The notes under the pieces are model-generated. The model was given only the letters and a program-made list of their open reading frames with translations. It did not search any database and was not told where the DNA came from. This document shows positions 45,980 through 54,163 of a DNA stretch of 64,000 nt, in pieces (position 1 is the stretch's first letter; the number at the start of each line of letters is the position of its first letter). Made by a program: the position numbers and the translations under genes. The stretch covers positions 1-64,000 of the forward strand of contig JAJRPI010000060.1 of NCBI GenBank assembly GCA_024280895.1, in the 5' to 3' direction. This DNA comes from Alphaproteobacteria bacterium. GTDB lineage: Bacteria; Pseudomonadota; Alphaproteobacteria; Rhizobiales; JAKIUO01.

Positions 45980-46984
45980 ATGATCAGCTCGGTATATAAA
46001 TTGCGTTCACGGTGGTTTCGTAATGAGTTCATCTATCCGTTTATCCTGACTTTCGCTATGGCAGGGTTTTTGCCAAATTTGGCGCATGCTCTGTCTATAG
46101 AGCCGCAACTTCATGAAAAGGTAACTGTGCAGGGCAAGCTCGTAACCCTCGCCGATCTGTTTGATCATGCTGGTCTTAACGGTCACACCCCCTTGTTCCG
46201 CTCTCCTGACCCGGGCACAACTGGCAATATTTCCGTGCAGCGCATTATATCTGCGGCCCAAAAACATGGGCTCAACATTGCTCGCCGCCCCCGTTTTTCG
46301 ATGGTTACCATTTCACGCTCAAGCCGAGTGATTGAACTTGACGTTCTCAAAGACATAATCCACGACCGCCTGGCAGAAAATAGCTCTGCGACCGACGAGA
46401 AAAGCAAGCTGATCATCACCATCAGGAACAAGACAAAAGATCTGCATCTGGATGCGAAGTTGCAAGGTGAGGTCGCATTAGCAAGTCTTGATTGGTCATC
46501 ACGATCCCGGCGCTTTACTGCCCGCTTTTCGGTGCCAGGCAATGAACCGATTATTCTTAAGGGAACAGCGCTGTTGATGGTTCAAGTTGGTGTGGCCAAG
46601 AGTAATATCACCAGAGGCACAACACTAAACCGCAACGACCTGGAACTTAAACTGGTGCGATCATCTGGCCGCCGCTCTCAGCGCTATAGCAGCATAAACG
46701 AAATGATCGGCCTGTCCACAAAACGCACGCTGCAAGCTGGCAAGCCTATCAATATCAATGATCTGGAGGCTCCCAGGCTGATTCATAAAAACCAGCTCGT
46801 AACCATTTTGCTCAAAGCTCCTGGCCTTATCATTCGCGCCGAAGGCAAAGCCCTTGCCGACGCATCAAAGGGTGAAGCCGTCAAAGTGCTCAATACACAG
46901 TCAAAACGAATTATCCACGCAACAGCCCAAGCACCCGGCCTTGTGTCCGTGTCACTAAAGCAATCCTTTGGTTCTGGCAGTTAA
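45980..46984 (+). CDS. flgA: Flagellar P-ring assembly chaperone FlgA
   Basis: A periplasmic chaperone for FlgI. The 334-residue precursor has a late signal peptide (residues 16-37, FIYPFILTFAMAGFLPNLAHA). The C-terminal SAF domain includes NITRGTTLNRNDLELKLV, TLQAGKPININDLEAPRLI and GEAVKVLNTQSKRIIHA. It is longer than enteric FlgA because of an extra N-terminal domain, as is common in alphaproteobacteria. AAGGAGGGATTAAACC gives a very strong ribosome site. Confidence 0.9.
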   Translation: MISSVYKLRSRWFRNEFIYPFILTFAMAGFLPNLAHALSIEPQLHEKVTVQGKLVTLADLFDHAGLNGHTPLFRSPDPGTTGNISVQRIISAAQKHGLNIARRPRFSMVTISRSSRVIELDVLKDIIHDRLAENSSATDEKSKLIITIRNKTKDLHLDAKLQGEVALASLDWSSRSRRFTARFSVPGNEPIILKGTALLMVQVGVAKSNITRGTTLNRNDLELKLVRSSGRRSQRYSSINEMIGLSTKRTLQAGKPININDLEAPRLIHKNQLVTILLKAPGLIIRAEGKALADASKGEAVKVLNTQSKRIIHATAQAPGLVSVSLKQSFGSGS

Positions 46985-47008
46985 TCAGCTGAGTTGATTA
47001 GTTATTCA

Positions 47009-47788
47009 ATGTTGAAAAGGTTCAAGCATATCGTGATGAATGTAACGCTACTATCAAGGCTTCCCCTGTTCGCCCTCCTCATGTTGGGTCTGGCAGGATG
47101 CAGCAGTATGGACCGTTTGTCCGAAATCGGCAAAGCGCCACCACTAACAAGGATCAGCAACCCTGTTCATCAACCTGGTTATCGCCCGGTCAGCCTACCT
47201 ATGCCGTTACCAGAAAAAGCCTCGTACAATGACAATTCGCTATGGCGCAATGGGTCTCGTTCGTTTTTCAAAGACCAACGGGCCATGAAAGTTGGAGATA
47301 TTCTCACGGTTATCGTCGAGATTACCGATAAGGCAACCATCAGCAACAAGACGTCTCGCGACCGCACATCGTCGAAAAATCTTGGCATTGATAACCTTGG
47401 CGGCCTTGAACAGCTGGCAACAAAACTACTGCCTTCTGGCGCCGATGCTTCAAAACTTGTTGGCATCAATTCAACCACCGCCAATGCAGGAACAGGCTCG
47501 GTGAACCGATCAGAAAAACTCGTGACTAAAATCGCCGCCATCGTGACGCAAAAACTACCCAATGGCAATCTCGTCATCGAGGGGCGCCAGGAAGTGCGCG
47601 TCAATTATGAAGTCCGGGAAATGATGATCGCAGGCATTGTGCGCCCTGAAGATATATCGGCGCAAAACCGCATTGATATTTCAAAGATCGCCGAAGCGCG
47701 GGTCTCGTATGGAGGTCGCGGTCATATCACAGATGTGCAACGGCCACCGGCCGGGCAAGCCGTACTTGATGTTCTGCTTCCTTTCTAG
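47009..47788 (+). CDS. flgH: Flagellar L-ring lipoprotein FlgH
   Basis: The outer-membrane ring of the flagellar basal body. A lipobox LMLGLAGCSS shows lipidation. YNDNSLWRNGSRSFFKDQRAMKVGDILTV, TSRDRTSSKNLGID and GNLVIEGRQEVRVNYEVREM..GIVRPEDIS are family signatures. Starts at 47009 or 47036 are both possible; neither has an ideal ribosome site. It is last in the flgF-G-A-H operon and is followed by a terminator. Confidence 0.93.
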   Translation: MLKRFKHIVMNVTLLSRLPLFALLMLGLAGCSSMDRLSEIGKAPPLTRISNPVHQPGYRPVSLPMPLPEKASYNDNSLWRNGSRSFFKDQRAMKVGDILTVIVEITDKATISNKTSRDRTSSKNLGIDNLGGLEQLATKLLPSGADASKLVGINSTTANAGTGSVNRSEKLVTKIAAIVTQKLPNGNLVIEGRQEVRVNYEVREMMIAGIVRPEDISAQNRIDISKIAEARVSYGGRGHITDVQRPPAGQAVLDVLLPF

Positions 47789-47809
47789 GGCATTTTTATA
47801 AATAAAAAA

Positions 47810-47833
47810 GGCACCCGAGGGGGTGCCTTTTTT
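47810..47833. terminator. Bidirectional terminator between flgH and dksA
   Basis: The stem GGCACCC/GGGTGCC with loop GAGG is followed by seven T residues and preceded by an A-run, so it works for both converging transcripts. Confidence 0.88.
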
Positions 47834-47877
47834 ATGCAACGTCCATCTTGGTCATTCTGATCAAGCAGGCAATGTTA

Positions 47878-48324
47878 CTAGTTGCGGAAAATACGCTCTT
47901 TACGTTCATGACGCTCTTGCGCCTCAATACTTAAAACGGCAATCGGTCTGGCATCCAGACGTCTAAGCCCGATCGGTTCACCTGTTTCCATGCAATAGCC
48001 ATAAGTACCATTGTCGATCCGCTCAATCGCTTCATCGATTTTACAGACCAGTTTGCGCTGCCGGTCACGAGCGCGAAGCTCAAGTGTTTTATCGGTTTCA
48101 GCCGAAGCCCTGTCAGCATCATCGGAATGTTGACTACTGTCTTCATGCAGATATGCCAAGGTATCGCGATTGGCCTTGAGGATATCGTCTTTCCAGTCCT
48201 GCAATTTTTTTCCGAAATATGCCAATTGACGAGCGTTCATGAATTTTTCGCTCTCGGATGGGACATAGCCATCCAGATTTATCGCTTTTTTCGCAGGTTT
48301 CTTTGTTTCAACTTTTCGCAGCAT
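47878..48324 (-). CDS. dksA: DksA-family RNA polymerase-binding regulator
   Basis: It binds the RNA polymerase secondary channel and works with ppGpp. The 148-residue protein has the coiled-coil tip context SQHSDDADRASAETDK and the globular end GTYGYCMETGEPIGLRRLDARPIA. Only one cysteine of the usual CxxC..CxxC zinc site remains, as in other alphaproteobacterial DksA proteins. AAGGAG lies seven bases before the ATG at 48324, which decides the start over the ATG six bases earlier. Confidence 0.92.
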   Translation of the reverse strand: MLRKVETKKPAKKAINLDGYVPSESEKFMNARQLAYFGKKLQDWKDDILKANRDTLAYLHEDSSQHSDDADRASAETDKTLELRARDRQRKLVCKIDEAIERIDNGTYGYCMETGEPIGLRRLDARPIAVLSIEAQERHERKERIFRN

Positions 48325-48648
48325 GATCATTCTCCTTGGCATCATGGTTTGACCCATCACTTCAAGACCTTTTAATTACGCTCATCAAATATAACTCATC
48401 ATCCCGGGCGCCAGATATCACCAATTCTGGCTCAAATGGCGGTTTTCTATCAAGAGCGTTTTTAATTGCCCATCAAAAATTTGGCAATAACCAAATAGGC
48501 TATTTGAGTCGCTTAATGTCCTTCTCAAACAGAAGTAACAAAAAACTGGGCAATATTATGTAGGGATTGGGATAATATGAGGGCCGTGACCAGGTCAATC
48601 AATCACCTTCAGCAAAGTTAACCGATGAAACAGTGCTTTAGGCCTTGA

Positions 48649-49077
48649 CTAACGCCTGTTTTGCTCGAATTTCGCCAACTCTACGCGGGCTCGAAGTTCG
48701 ATATGATCAAGCACATTCATCAAGCTGGGGTCGCCAAGATTCTGCCGCTGCTTATCCACAAGGGACGCCAGATGCAATAGCTTTTGCCGCGACACATGAC
48801 CAGATAATACATCCACTTTAAGAGAATCCAGCACATCCAGCGTATCATGACCACGACTTACAGCAGCACTTCGTTGTCGCTCTTGATCGTCTCCTTGCAC
48901 CGCCAGCAATGCTGAAATATCGCCGATGGGCAGCGAGGATGCTGTATGAGTTGAAGGGGCTGTGCGTGGTGTGGAAGATGGTTGGTCAAGGCTGAAAACG
49001 CCCTCAGCACTGGATGAACGCGCGCCTTTGGCAGATTTGCGTACACCATTGACCGGCTTGTTTTGAATGATCCTCAT
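48649..49077 (-). CDS. fliX: Class II flagellar assembly regulator FliX
   Basis: In Caulobacter FliX couples basal-body assembly to the activator FlbD at sigma-54 promoters. The 142-residue protein has a variable N-terminus, SLPIGDISALLAVQ in the middle and the conserved C-terminal SRGHDTLDVLDSLKVDVLSG and VLDHIELRARVELAKFE. It is divergent from flgI, the arrangement known from Caulobacter and relatives. Confidence 0.9.
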   Translation of the reverse strand: MRIIQNKPVNGVRKSAKGARSSSAEGVFSLDQPSSTPRTAPSTHTASSLPIGDISALLAVQGDDQERQRSAAVSRGHDTLDVLDSLKVDVLSGHVSRQKLLHLASLVDKQRQNLGDPSLMNVLDHIELRARVELAKFEQNRR

Positions 49078-49264
49078 CGCCTATCCCCAAAGTTGCATGA
49101 ATAACAGCTTTACCCCGGCTAGAATTGCCGGATCTCATTAACAGCAGGTAAAAGACGGGTAATTTTTGCCGCCCGACAGGCAGTCCTAACCGACCTCAAC
49201 CACCATAAAAAAATCATGGTAATTTTTATCAATTTAAATCAAGTACTTACGAGATATTCAGAAC

Positions 49265-49280
49265 TGGCACGTTCCTTGTA
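49265..49280 (+). promoter_or_regulatory. Sigma-54 promoter of flgI
   Basis: TGGCACG-TTCC-TTGTA matches the -24/-12 consensus except for T in place of C at the -12 pair. It lies about 50 bases before the flgI start and shares its -24 half exactly with the flgF promoter. Confidence 0.8.
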
Positions 49281-49330
49281 AACAAGAACACTAACAAACA
49301 TAACTAATTTTTCTGTTGGAGTGTTGCTTC

Positions 49331-50488
49331 GTGCGAACCAAAGAGTCTTCGATCAAATCCCTGATTGCCAAAATGTTCCTATTTTTGGGGATCATCACAT
49401 TTTCCACAGCTTTACTGATGGTTATCTACGCTCCTGTGGCCAATGCTGCATCCAGGATCAAGGATCTTGTGGACATTGAAGGTATTCGTGAAAACCAATT
49501 GGTTGGCTATGGTCTTGTTGTTGGTCTGAGCGGATCCGGCGATACGCTGAACAACTCACCCTTCACCCGCCAAAGTCTTGTTTCGATGCTGGAGCGTCTT
49601 GGCGTTAATACGCGTGACACCAATCTGCGCACCAAGAATGTTGCTGCGGTCATGGTCACAGCCAACCTCCCCCCGTTCTCAACTCAGGGTACTCGCATAG
49701 ACATAACGGTCAGCGCGCTTGGTGATAGCAAAAGTCTGCAAGGTGGAACACTACTTGTGACGCCGCTAAAAGGTGCTAATGGCGAAGTTTATGCCGTTGG
49801 CCAGGGATCGGTGGCGATTGCTGGATTTAAAGCAGAAGGCAAGGCAGCTTCCATTACTCGCGGCGTGCCAACTGTCGGGCGGATTTCAAATGGCGCAATC
49901 ATTGAACGCGAAATCAAACATACGCTAGGTAAGCAAAACAGCCTTCGCCTGGCTTTGCGCAATCCTGACCTCACAACTGCTCGCCGTATCGCTATGGGTA
50001 TTAACGCCTTTACCGGTGGTAATATGGCAAAGGCGATTGATCCTTCAACGGTTCGCCTTCACCTTAATCCAAAAGACTCGCTCAATCTGATCGCCCTGCT
50101 AACCGAAATCGAACAAATCTATGTTGAGCCGGATCAAAAAGCCAGGGTGGTCATTGATGAGCGTACCGGCATTATCGTCATGGGACGCGATGTGAAGGTA
50201 TCAACCGTTGCCGTGGCTCAAGGCAATCTCACTGTCACAATATCTGAGAAGCCTCTCGTTTCACAGCCGCAGCCATTTAGTGATGGCGTCACCAAGGTTG
50301 TGCCGCGCACGAACGTCACTGTTGATGATGAAAGCAATCGCAAGCTTGGCATTATACGCTCAGGTATCAATTTACGCGAGCTTGTGAACGGCCTCAATGC
50401 CCTTGGTATTGGACCGCGAGATATGATTTCGATTTTGCAGGCCATCAAGGCCGCTGGTGCATTACAAGCTGAAATAGAGGTTCTATAA
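49331..50488 (+). CDS. flgI: Flagellar P-ring protein FlgI
   Basis: It builds the periplasmic P-ring around the rod. The 385-residue precursor has a signal peptide (MFLFLGIITFSTALLMVIYAPVANA) and the canonical mature start SRIKDLVDIEGIRENQLVGYGLV. GSGDTLNNSPFTRQS and the C-terminal INLRELVNGLNALGIGPRDMISILQAIKAAGAL are conserved. The GTG start fits GGAG ten bases upstream. It is first in flgI-flgJ/cheL-flgN/flbY. Confidence 0.95.
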   Translation: MRTKESSIKSLIAKMFLFLGIITFSTALLMVIYAPVANAASRIKDLVDIEGIRENQLVGYGLVVGLSGSGDTLNNSPFTRQSLVSMLERLGVNTRDTNLRTKNVAAVMVTANLPPFSTQGTRIDITVSALGDSKSLQGGTLLVTPLKGANGEVYAVGQGSVAIAGFKAEGKAASITRGVPTVGRISNGAIIEREIKHTLGKQNSLRLALRNPDLTTARRIAMGINAFTGGNMAKAIDPSTVRLHLNPKDSLNLIALLTEIEQIYVEPDQKARVVIDERTGIIVMGRDVKVSTVAVAQGNLTVTISEKPLVSQPQPFSDGVTKVVPRTNVTVDDESNRKLGIIRSGINLRELVNGLNALGIGPRDMISILQAIKAAGALQAEIEVL

Positions 50489-50491
50489 ATA

Positions 50492-50812
50492 ATGGCAATT
50501 GAAACCCTCCCCTCTTCATTGACGACGAGCGCGCCAGCCTTAAAGCCTGGCAATCTGTCGGGATTGTCAAAAGACAATCAAGCAGCTCGCACCGCGGCCG
50601 AAGAATTCGAGCAAACATTCTTGACCACAATGATGGAAAGCATGTTTGCTGGCGTCGAAACAAGCGCCCCTTTTGGTGGCGGACATGCCGAACAACAGTT
50701 TAGATCAGTATTGCTTGGTGAGTATGCAAAAGATATGGCCAAAACCGGCGGTATCGGCATTGCAGACGAGGTATATCGAGAAATCCTGGCAATTCAGGAA
50801 GGTAAAGTATGA
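50492..50812 (+). CDS. flgJ: Rod-binding protein (FlgJ N-domain / CheL)
   Basis: A 106-residue protein with only the rod-capping domain of FlgJ: AARTAAEEFEQTFLTTMMESMFAG, then FGGGHAEQQFRSVLLGEYAKDMAKTGGIGIADEV. It lacks the peptidoglycan hydrolase domain of enteric FlgJ, as usual in alphaproteobacteria, where a separate enzyme (SltF) does this. It starts 3 bases after flgI and overlaps the next gene by four (ATGA). Confidence 0.92.
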   Translation: MAIETLPSSLTTSAPALKPGNLSGLSKDNQAARTAAEEFEQTFLTTMMESMFAGVETSAPFGGGHAEQQFRSVLLGEYAKDMAKTGGIGIADEVYREILAIQEGKV

Positions 50813-51309
50813 TGATCGAACAACTGATAAATCAAGACCAGATGGCGAACGCCCCAACAATCCTGGAGCACCCGCAACAGGCTGAAGCTTTGTGCACCCG
50901 CGTGCTTCAGACTACGGCGGAACTCATTTCGGTTCTTGAGCGCGAAACACAGCAACTGCGTAAAGGCGACACTCAGGAGTTCAACTCACTCATCGCACGA
51001 AAGACCTCGCTGAGCACAACCATGATGCGAGATATGACGACGCTCAATGCCAACGCATCCTATATCAGTCAAGTAGTTCCCGAGCAGATTGAAATATTGA
51101 AAGATCAGCACGCCCTATTCCAGCGTTCGTTGCGGATCAATCATGACGCCCTTGGTGCAGTTAAAGCGATATCGGAAAACTTACTACGTACCATATCAAA
51201 TGCTGCCGGCAGCACCAAACAGGGTCCAGAAACTTACGGTCGGACTGCTGCAATGGCGACAGCCACTTCAGCTCGCCCATCCGCTGTTTCAGTCAATCGC
51301 TCATTATAG
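50809..51309 (+). CDS. FlgN/FlbY-like flagellar export chaperone
   Basis: A 166-residue, largely helical protein. Residues 25-130 form the long helices of the FlgN fold (CTRVLQTTAELISVLERETQQLRKGDTQEFNSLIARK). FlgN chaperones the hook-junction proteins FlgK and FlgL. In Caulobacter the gene at this place is flbY. The tail after about 135 is Ser/Thr/Ala-rich and disordered. It is coupled to the rod-binding gene. Confidence 0.75.
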   Translation: MMIEQLINQDQMANAPTILEHPQQAEALCTRVLQTTAELISVLERETQQLRKGDTQEFNSLIARKTSLSTTMMRDMTTLNANASYISQVVPEQIEILKDQHALFQRSLRINHDALGAVKAISENLLRTISNAAGSTKQGPETYGRTAAMATATSARPSAVSVNRSL

Positions 51310-51483
51310 TTTTGTCAGCACAGTCTAGTTGTTCATTGTTGCAACTGACTTTCTCACAAACAGGATTTATGTTTGAACACCTCTATTCTGGCGTTGTGAC
51401 TTCAAACGAACGATCTTAAAGCCTGTCAGTGCATATGTTTGTTGTATGTTTTTCGATTTTGTTAATTACAGTCAAAGTTTAGA

Positions 51484-51518
51484 TGAGGGTTTCTTGTGCT
51501 GAGCGCGAGAAACCCTCA
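51484..51518. other. 11-bp perfect hairpin upstream of flagellin
   Basis: TGAGGGTTTCT pairs with AGAAACCCTCA around a 13-base loop. There is no T-run in either direction, so it is not a clear intrinsic terminator. It could end the flgI operon with Rho or protect a processed 3' end. Confidence 0.5.
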
Positions 51519-51713
51519 ATCGCTTCATGGGGTATGCTTGCATTCAATGGAACCACATCGCACTTTGTGATATCAACAGCGCTTCTCACTCGCTAATCTA
51601 TTCCACATCTATCTCCATTATTCGTGTTGTATTATAATGATTTAAGATTACCTACGCCCCAAATTCGGTTGTATTAAATAATCTCACACCCATTCATTCA
51701 GCCCACGTTTACT

Positions 51714-51764
51714 TTTCCTTAGGGTTGACAGTCTATTACTAAGGAAACTGCTCAAAGGGAGCAG
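51714..51764 (+). promoter_or_regulatory. Double hairpin in the flagellin mRNA leader
   Basis: The stem TTTCCTTAG/CTAAGGAAA (51714-51722, 51739-51747) is followed at once by CTGCTC/GAGCAG (51748-51753, 51759-51764) with loop AAAGG. The ribosome site AAAAGG and the ATG come about 30 bases later. Flagellin leaders in alphaproteobacteria are targets of FlbT, so a post-transcriptional role is plausible. Confidence 0.55.
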
Positions 51765-51798
51765 GTTTAAACCACCATAGATAAAAGGTGTATATGTA

Positions 51799-53475
51799 AT
51801 GGGTGATATCTCAATTTCGAACGGTGTCCGTTCAAACCTAATGGCTCTTCAGAGCACGACACGCATGATCGAAGACACACAGAACCGTCTTGCCACCGGC
51901 AAACGCGTTAATAGTGCGCTCGACAATCCTGCTAACTTCTTCACGGCTTCTGCCATGAACAATCGCGCTGGCGACCTTAGCTCTCTTCTCGACAGTATGA
52001 ATACTGGCGTGAATACAATCAAAGCTGCCGACAACGCGCTTACTTCTATTACCAAGCTTGTTGAAAGTGCCCAGGGTACTGCTCGTCAGGCCTTGCAAGA
52101 TGCAACTGGTGAAAAAGAAGCTTCCATCATTGGTGGAACCGCTCTTGGTACAGCAACAACCAAATCAAGTGGCGAAAATTTGTCCCTCGTAGATGATCTG
52201 AACTTTGACGTCGGCGATTCAATCAGTGTCACAACCACAAAAGATGGCGTGCCAACTGAATCCACGATCACAATTAGTGCAACAACAACTGTAAAAGATC
52301 TGGTCGCGGATATCAATTCAGGTCTTGGCGGCAAAGTAGATGCCGAAGTTACATCTGATGGAAAACTCTCCATTACTGCCAAGGATGGCGCCTCACTTGA
52401 TCTGAAGATCAACGATTCTGCATCTGGCCCAACAGACAACAATCTGCAAAACCTCTTTGGTGCGACCGCCACAGTCAATGGTACTGCCGGTGTTGCTGTG
52501 CAAGGCGCTGCTGGAGCTCAGATTGATACTCTTCTCACAGCTGTCGGCACTGCCGAGACTGCGAAAACAAATGCAGATGCAACTGCAGCCTTGACTGTTA
52601 CAGCTGATCTGCAAACCACTGCTGATCTGACTGATGCTACCGCGCTGACCGCAACTGCTGTTACAGACACCGCTACATATGATGCTGCTGCTGTTGCTGC
52701 TGCCGCTGCTAACGGTGGTGCAGGCGGAGATGCTGCTCTTGACGCTGCCGCAGCTACCGCATTGACGACCAAAAACGCTTCGGATACTGCTCGTGACAAC
52801 GCCTTGGCCGCGGACGCTGCCGTCGTTTCCGCACAAGCAGACGATGATGCAGCTACTGCCGCCGCGACTGCCTTAACAGCTGCTCAGACTGCGTTGACTG
52901 ATGGGGTTGCCTCTGACGCAACGTCTGAAGCTCAGTCCATCGCAGCTCCGGCAACAGATGCAAACGGCACTCGCGAAAAACTGGCCGCTCAGTTCAATGA
53001 TCTACTTAGTCAGATTACCGATCTTGCTGAAGACGCTGATTTCAATGGTGTTAACTTGCTGCAGGGCGACGACTTGAAGGTTACCTTCAACGAAAAATCT
53101 GGATCAGCAGAGAATTCCCTGACCATTAAAGGGGTAACACTTGATGCGAACGGCCTTGGGCTTAGTTCAATCACTGGAGATTTCCAGTCCGACACGGATA
53201 TTGAAGGCGCCCTCACCCAGATCAAGGATTCTCTGACAACTCTTCGTCAGCAGGCTTCTGAATTTGGTTCAAGTCTCTCGGTTGTTGAAACCCGTCAGGA
53301 TTTCACAAGCATGATGGTCAACACACTTGAAAAAGGTGCTTCCGACCTGACGCTGGCTGATGTCAATAAAGAGGGTGCTAATATGCTCGCTCTGCAGACT
53401 TCACAGCAGCTTGCGACCACCACAATGGGTATCGCGAACCGGAACGACCAGGCAATCTTGTCCTTCCTTCGTTAG
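51799..53475 (+). CDS. fliC: Flagellin with long Ala-rich central domain
   Basis: The filament subunit, 558 residues. The D0/D1 N-terminus (SNGVRSNLMALQSTTRMIED, QNRLATGKRVNSALDNP) and C-terminus (TSMMVNTLEKGASDLTLADV, ending ANRNDQAILSFLR) are normal for alphaproteobacterial flagellins. Residues about 150-215 resemble the flagellin hook-IN motif. Residues about 245-390 are an Ala/Thr/Asp-rich insertion with few large side chains, probably exposed on the filament surface. AAAAGG precedes the ATG. A terminator follows, then flaF. Confidence 0.96.
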   Translation: MGDISISNGVRSNLMALQSTTRMIEDTQNRLATGKRVNSALDNPANFFTASAMNNRAGDLSSLLDSMNTGVNTIKAADNALTSITKLVESAQGTARQALQDATGEKEASIIGGTALGTATTKSSGENLSLVDDLNFDVGDSISVTTTKDGVPTESTITISATTTVKDLVADINSGLGGKVDAEVTSDGKLSITAKDGASLDLKINDSASGPTDNNLQNLFGATATVNGTAGVAVQGAAGAQIDTLLTAVGTAETAKTNADATAALTVTADLQTTADLTDATALTATAVTDTATYDAAAVAAAAANGGAGGDAALDAAAATALTTKNASDTARDNALAADAAVVSAQADDDAATAAATALTAAQTALTDGVASDATSEAQSIAAPATDANGTREKLAAQFNDLLSQITDLAEDADFNGVNLLQGDDLKVTFNEKSGSAENSLTIKGVTLDANGLGLSSITGDFQSDTDIEGALTQIKDSLTTLRQQASEFGSSLSVVETRQDFTSMMVNTLEKGASDLTLADVNKEGANMLALQTSQQLATTTMGIANRNDQAILSFLR

Positions 53476-53504
53476 AGCCAGACGAAAATTTAAATATTGG
53501 AGAA

Positions 53505-53532
53505 GGCGGGTTTATACTAACCCGCCTTTTTC
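53505..53532 (+). terminator. Terminator of the flagellin gene
   Basis: A perfect 8-bp stem GGCGGGTT/AACCCGCC with loop TATACT is followed by a T-run. Confidence 0.9.
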
Positions 53533-53712
53533 TGTTTTGTGTCGAGAATACTGTGTTGTTATGGCCTACTGCTTAACTCATTGTTAAGTCATATATATTA
53601 TTAATTAAGAAGAATCAGTTTTGCTCACAAGACACAATTTCAGACGTGCTTTACGGATTGAAAACAGCACCTCAGGTTTTCATCAAGCACTCACTACCAA
53701 GGAGCTAAAGAC

Positions 53713-54081
53713 ATGCAAAATGCAGCCGCCCAGGCCTATGGACAGACCGCCGTCAACGGCATGAGCCCCCGCCAGGCAGAAGCCTCAGCATTGATGAAAT
53801 CAGCAAATCAGTTGCAGGCCGCCAAAGAACAGTGGTCCCAGGATATGGGTGATGTCGCCAACGCACTTTATTTCAATCGCCAGCTCTGGATCCTTTTGAC
53901 CAGCTCCGTCGCCGATCCCGAAAATGCTCTGCCTGTTAAGCTACGCAATGATGTTGGAAGTCTTGGAACATTCGTTTTCAAGCACACGATGGATATCGAG
54001 TCTGCACCAGAGGCCGCCAAACTTGACGAGTTGATTTCAATCAATCGCGAACTGGCCGCTGGTTTGCAAGGCACTGCCTAG
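53713..54081 (+). CDS. flaF: Flagellar biosynthesis regulator FlaF
   Basis: FlaF is needed for flagellin secretion or translation in Caulobacter and acts opposite FlbT. The 122-residue protein has AAAQAYGQTAVNGMSPRQAEASAL, the core NALYFNRQLWILLTSSVADPENALP and LRNDVGSLGTFVFKHTMDIE. CAAGGAGCTAAAGAC precedes the ATG. flbT, its usual neighbour, is not next to it here. Confidence 0.93.
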   Translation: MQNAAAQAYGQTAVNGMSPRQAEASALMKSANQLQAAKEQWSQDMGDVANALYFNRQLWILLTSSVADPENALPVKLRNDVGSLGTFVFKHTMDIESAPEAAKLDELISINRELAAGLQGTA

Positions 54082-54110
54082 TAGCAAATGCAGTCATATG
54101 AATTTGAAGG

Positions 54111-54141
54111 GTGCCGTCAAAAAGTTGACGGCACTTTTTTT
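54111..54141 (+). terminator. Terminator of flaF
   Basis: A perfect 10-bp stem GTGCCGTCAA/TTGACGGCAC with loop AAAG is followed by seven T residues. Confidence 0.92.
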
Positions 54142-54163
54142 GCGGGACAATCAACTAGGCTTG

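Larger units (their letters stand above)
51310..51798. promoter_or_regulatory. Flagellin upstream region
   Basis: A gene-free stretch of 489 bases. It holds an 11-bp hairpin at 51484-51518 and two consecutive hairpins at 51714-51764 just ahead of the flagellin gene. I found no sigma-54 promoter with correct GG-N10-GC spacing, so the flagellin promoter is not identified. Confidence 0.55.

Noticed and set aside
47878-48324. DksA lacking the four-cysteine zinc finger as a novelty
   Set aside because: Loss of the CxxC pairs is usual for alphaproteobacterial DksA proteins, so it is not a special feature of this gene.
51520-51540. Possible sigma-54 promoter near the flagellin gene (GG..TTGCA)
   Set aside because: The GG to GC spacing is nine rather than ten bases, which is not tolerated by sigma-54.
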